From DAISKN01 sp963716925 (GTDB taxonomy: Bacteria; Acidobacteriota; Vicinamibacteria; Marinacidobacterales; SMYC01): a stretch of 64,000 bases of DNA. The translations under genes and the position numbers were made by a program. Positions 63,725 to 64,000 of this stretch are shown here, one piece after another; position 1 is the stretch's first letter; the number at the start of each line of letters is the position of its first letter. Below the pieces are notes generated by a model. It worked only from the letters and a program-made list of their open reading frames with translations, did not search any database and had not been told where the DNA came from. The stretch is from positions 434,001-498,000 of the forward strand of contig CAVQUX010000006.1 of NCBI GenBank assembly GCA_963716925.1. Direction: 5' to 3'.

Positions 63725-64000
63725 TCAGCGGCGTACGTGCCACAGTACGGCATGCGTTTCACCGCTCGCGGTAGTGCTGTAGCCGACGATCTGGCCGCGG
63801 AGATTCACCGCTTGAGCAACGCTGGACGTGCCGCCCAGCGTGCCAAGGTCGATCATCCCGCTCGACGCCGTCCACAAAAAAGCATGTGGTGCGTTTCCCG
63901 TCGGTAGAAAGCCGTAGCCCACCACGTGGCCGCGGGCGTTTACCGAAACGGGTTCGGTAGTTTGGCCGCCCAGGGTACCGAGGTCGATCATCCCGCCCGA
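63725..64000 (-). CDS. Second HAF-repeat protein, 5' end outside window
   Basis: A partial gene: 92 codons with two HAF units (MIDLGTLGGQTTEPVSVNARGHVVGYGFLPTGN; MIDLGTLGGTSSVAQAVNLRGQIVGYST) and the ending HAVLWHVRR. The frame stays open to base 64000, so the start is beyond the window. It closely resembles the C-terminus of the complete HAF gene and is a tandem duplicate. Confidence 0.8.
   Translation of the reverse strand, partial: SGGMIDLGTLGGQTTEPVSVNARGHVVGYGFLPTGNAPHAFLWTASSGMIDLGTLGGTSSVAQAVNLRGQIVGYSTTASGETHAVLWHVRR

Overview
The window is about 64 kb of high-GC (roughly two-thirds G+C) bacterial chromosome with dense, short-spaced genes. An Oar-type TonB-dependent receptor with an N-terminal carboxypeptidase-regulatory domain, HAF-repeat proteins, a sensor Ser/Thr kinase, S9 and M20 peptidases, a secreted cyanophycinase and a 10-bp CTTCCAGCAA tandem array together suggest a Gram-negative soil or sediment organism, most likely Acidobacteriota. 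This is an inference from gene content; the window has no rRNA or marker gene to settle it.

Layout. 1-2.2 kb: an accessory edge with a degenerate nuclease-like gene, a tRNA-Thr-like remnant (possible old attachment site), a hairpin and an NYN-domain gene. 2.2-9.5 kb: housekeeping and metabolism (tex, HugZ-like protein, N-acyl-D-amino-acid deacylase, methyltransferase, FadJ-like enzyme). 9.6-19.3 kb: envelope and secreted proteins (SUMF1-like protein with a secreted HExxH protein, TonB, TonB-dependent receptor, M20 peptidase, OmpA). 19.2-23.9 kb: a Cache-HAMP-cyclase-like-kinase sensor behind a cupredoxin, with a divergent porin. 24-32.6 kb: FemAB-like transferase, sulfatase-fold lipoprotein, S9 peptidase, 1-Cys peroxiredoxin, cyclase-family hydrolase, pyruvate kinase. 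32.7-35.9 kb: a three-gene cassette of reductase, sulfotransferase and desaturase. 36.5-43.5 kb: cyanophycinase, then an HME-type RND metal-efflux operon with a Cys-rich small secreted protein.

43.5-56.1 kb holds the most interesting block, one long minus-strand run: TPR protein, a giant prepilin with a propeller-like C-terminus, a PilX-like protein, then NfeD, an SPFH/flotillin-like protein, a membrane vWA protein and two large tubulin/FtsZ-like proteins. The last five are packed 8-18 bp apart or overlapping, and look like a membrane-scaffold plus cytoskeletal-GTPase module. 56.2-56.8 kb carries a kinase-headed chimeric remnant. 57.0-61.2 kb is a peptide/opine-type ABC uptake operon (binding protein and two permeases, no ATPase) with an AstE/AspA-like M14 hydrolase. 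61.2-61.8 kb is a ribbon-helix-helix/Doc toxin-antitoxin pair. The window ends with a decayed alpha/beta hydrolase and tandem HAF-repeat genes sharing a conserved leader.

Caveat. Eight otherwise well-conserved genes (tex, HugZ-like, deacylase, TonB receptor, sulfatase, pyruvate kinase, the first tubulin-like gene, flotillin) read through only if one accepts one to six frameshifts each. Because universal and operonic genes are hit while the protein sequence stays conserved on both sides, I treat these as probable sequence/assembly indels, not pseudogenes, and give the full gene span.
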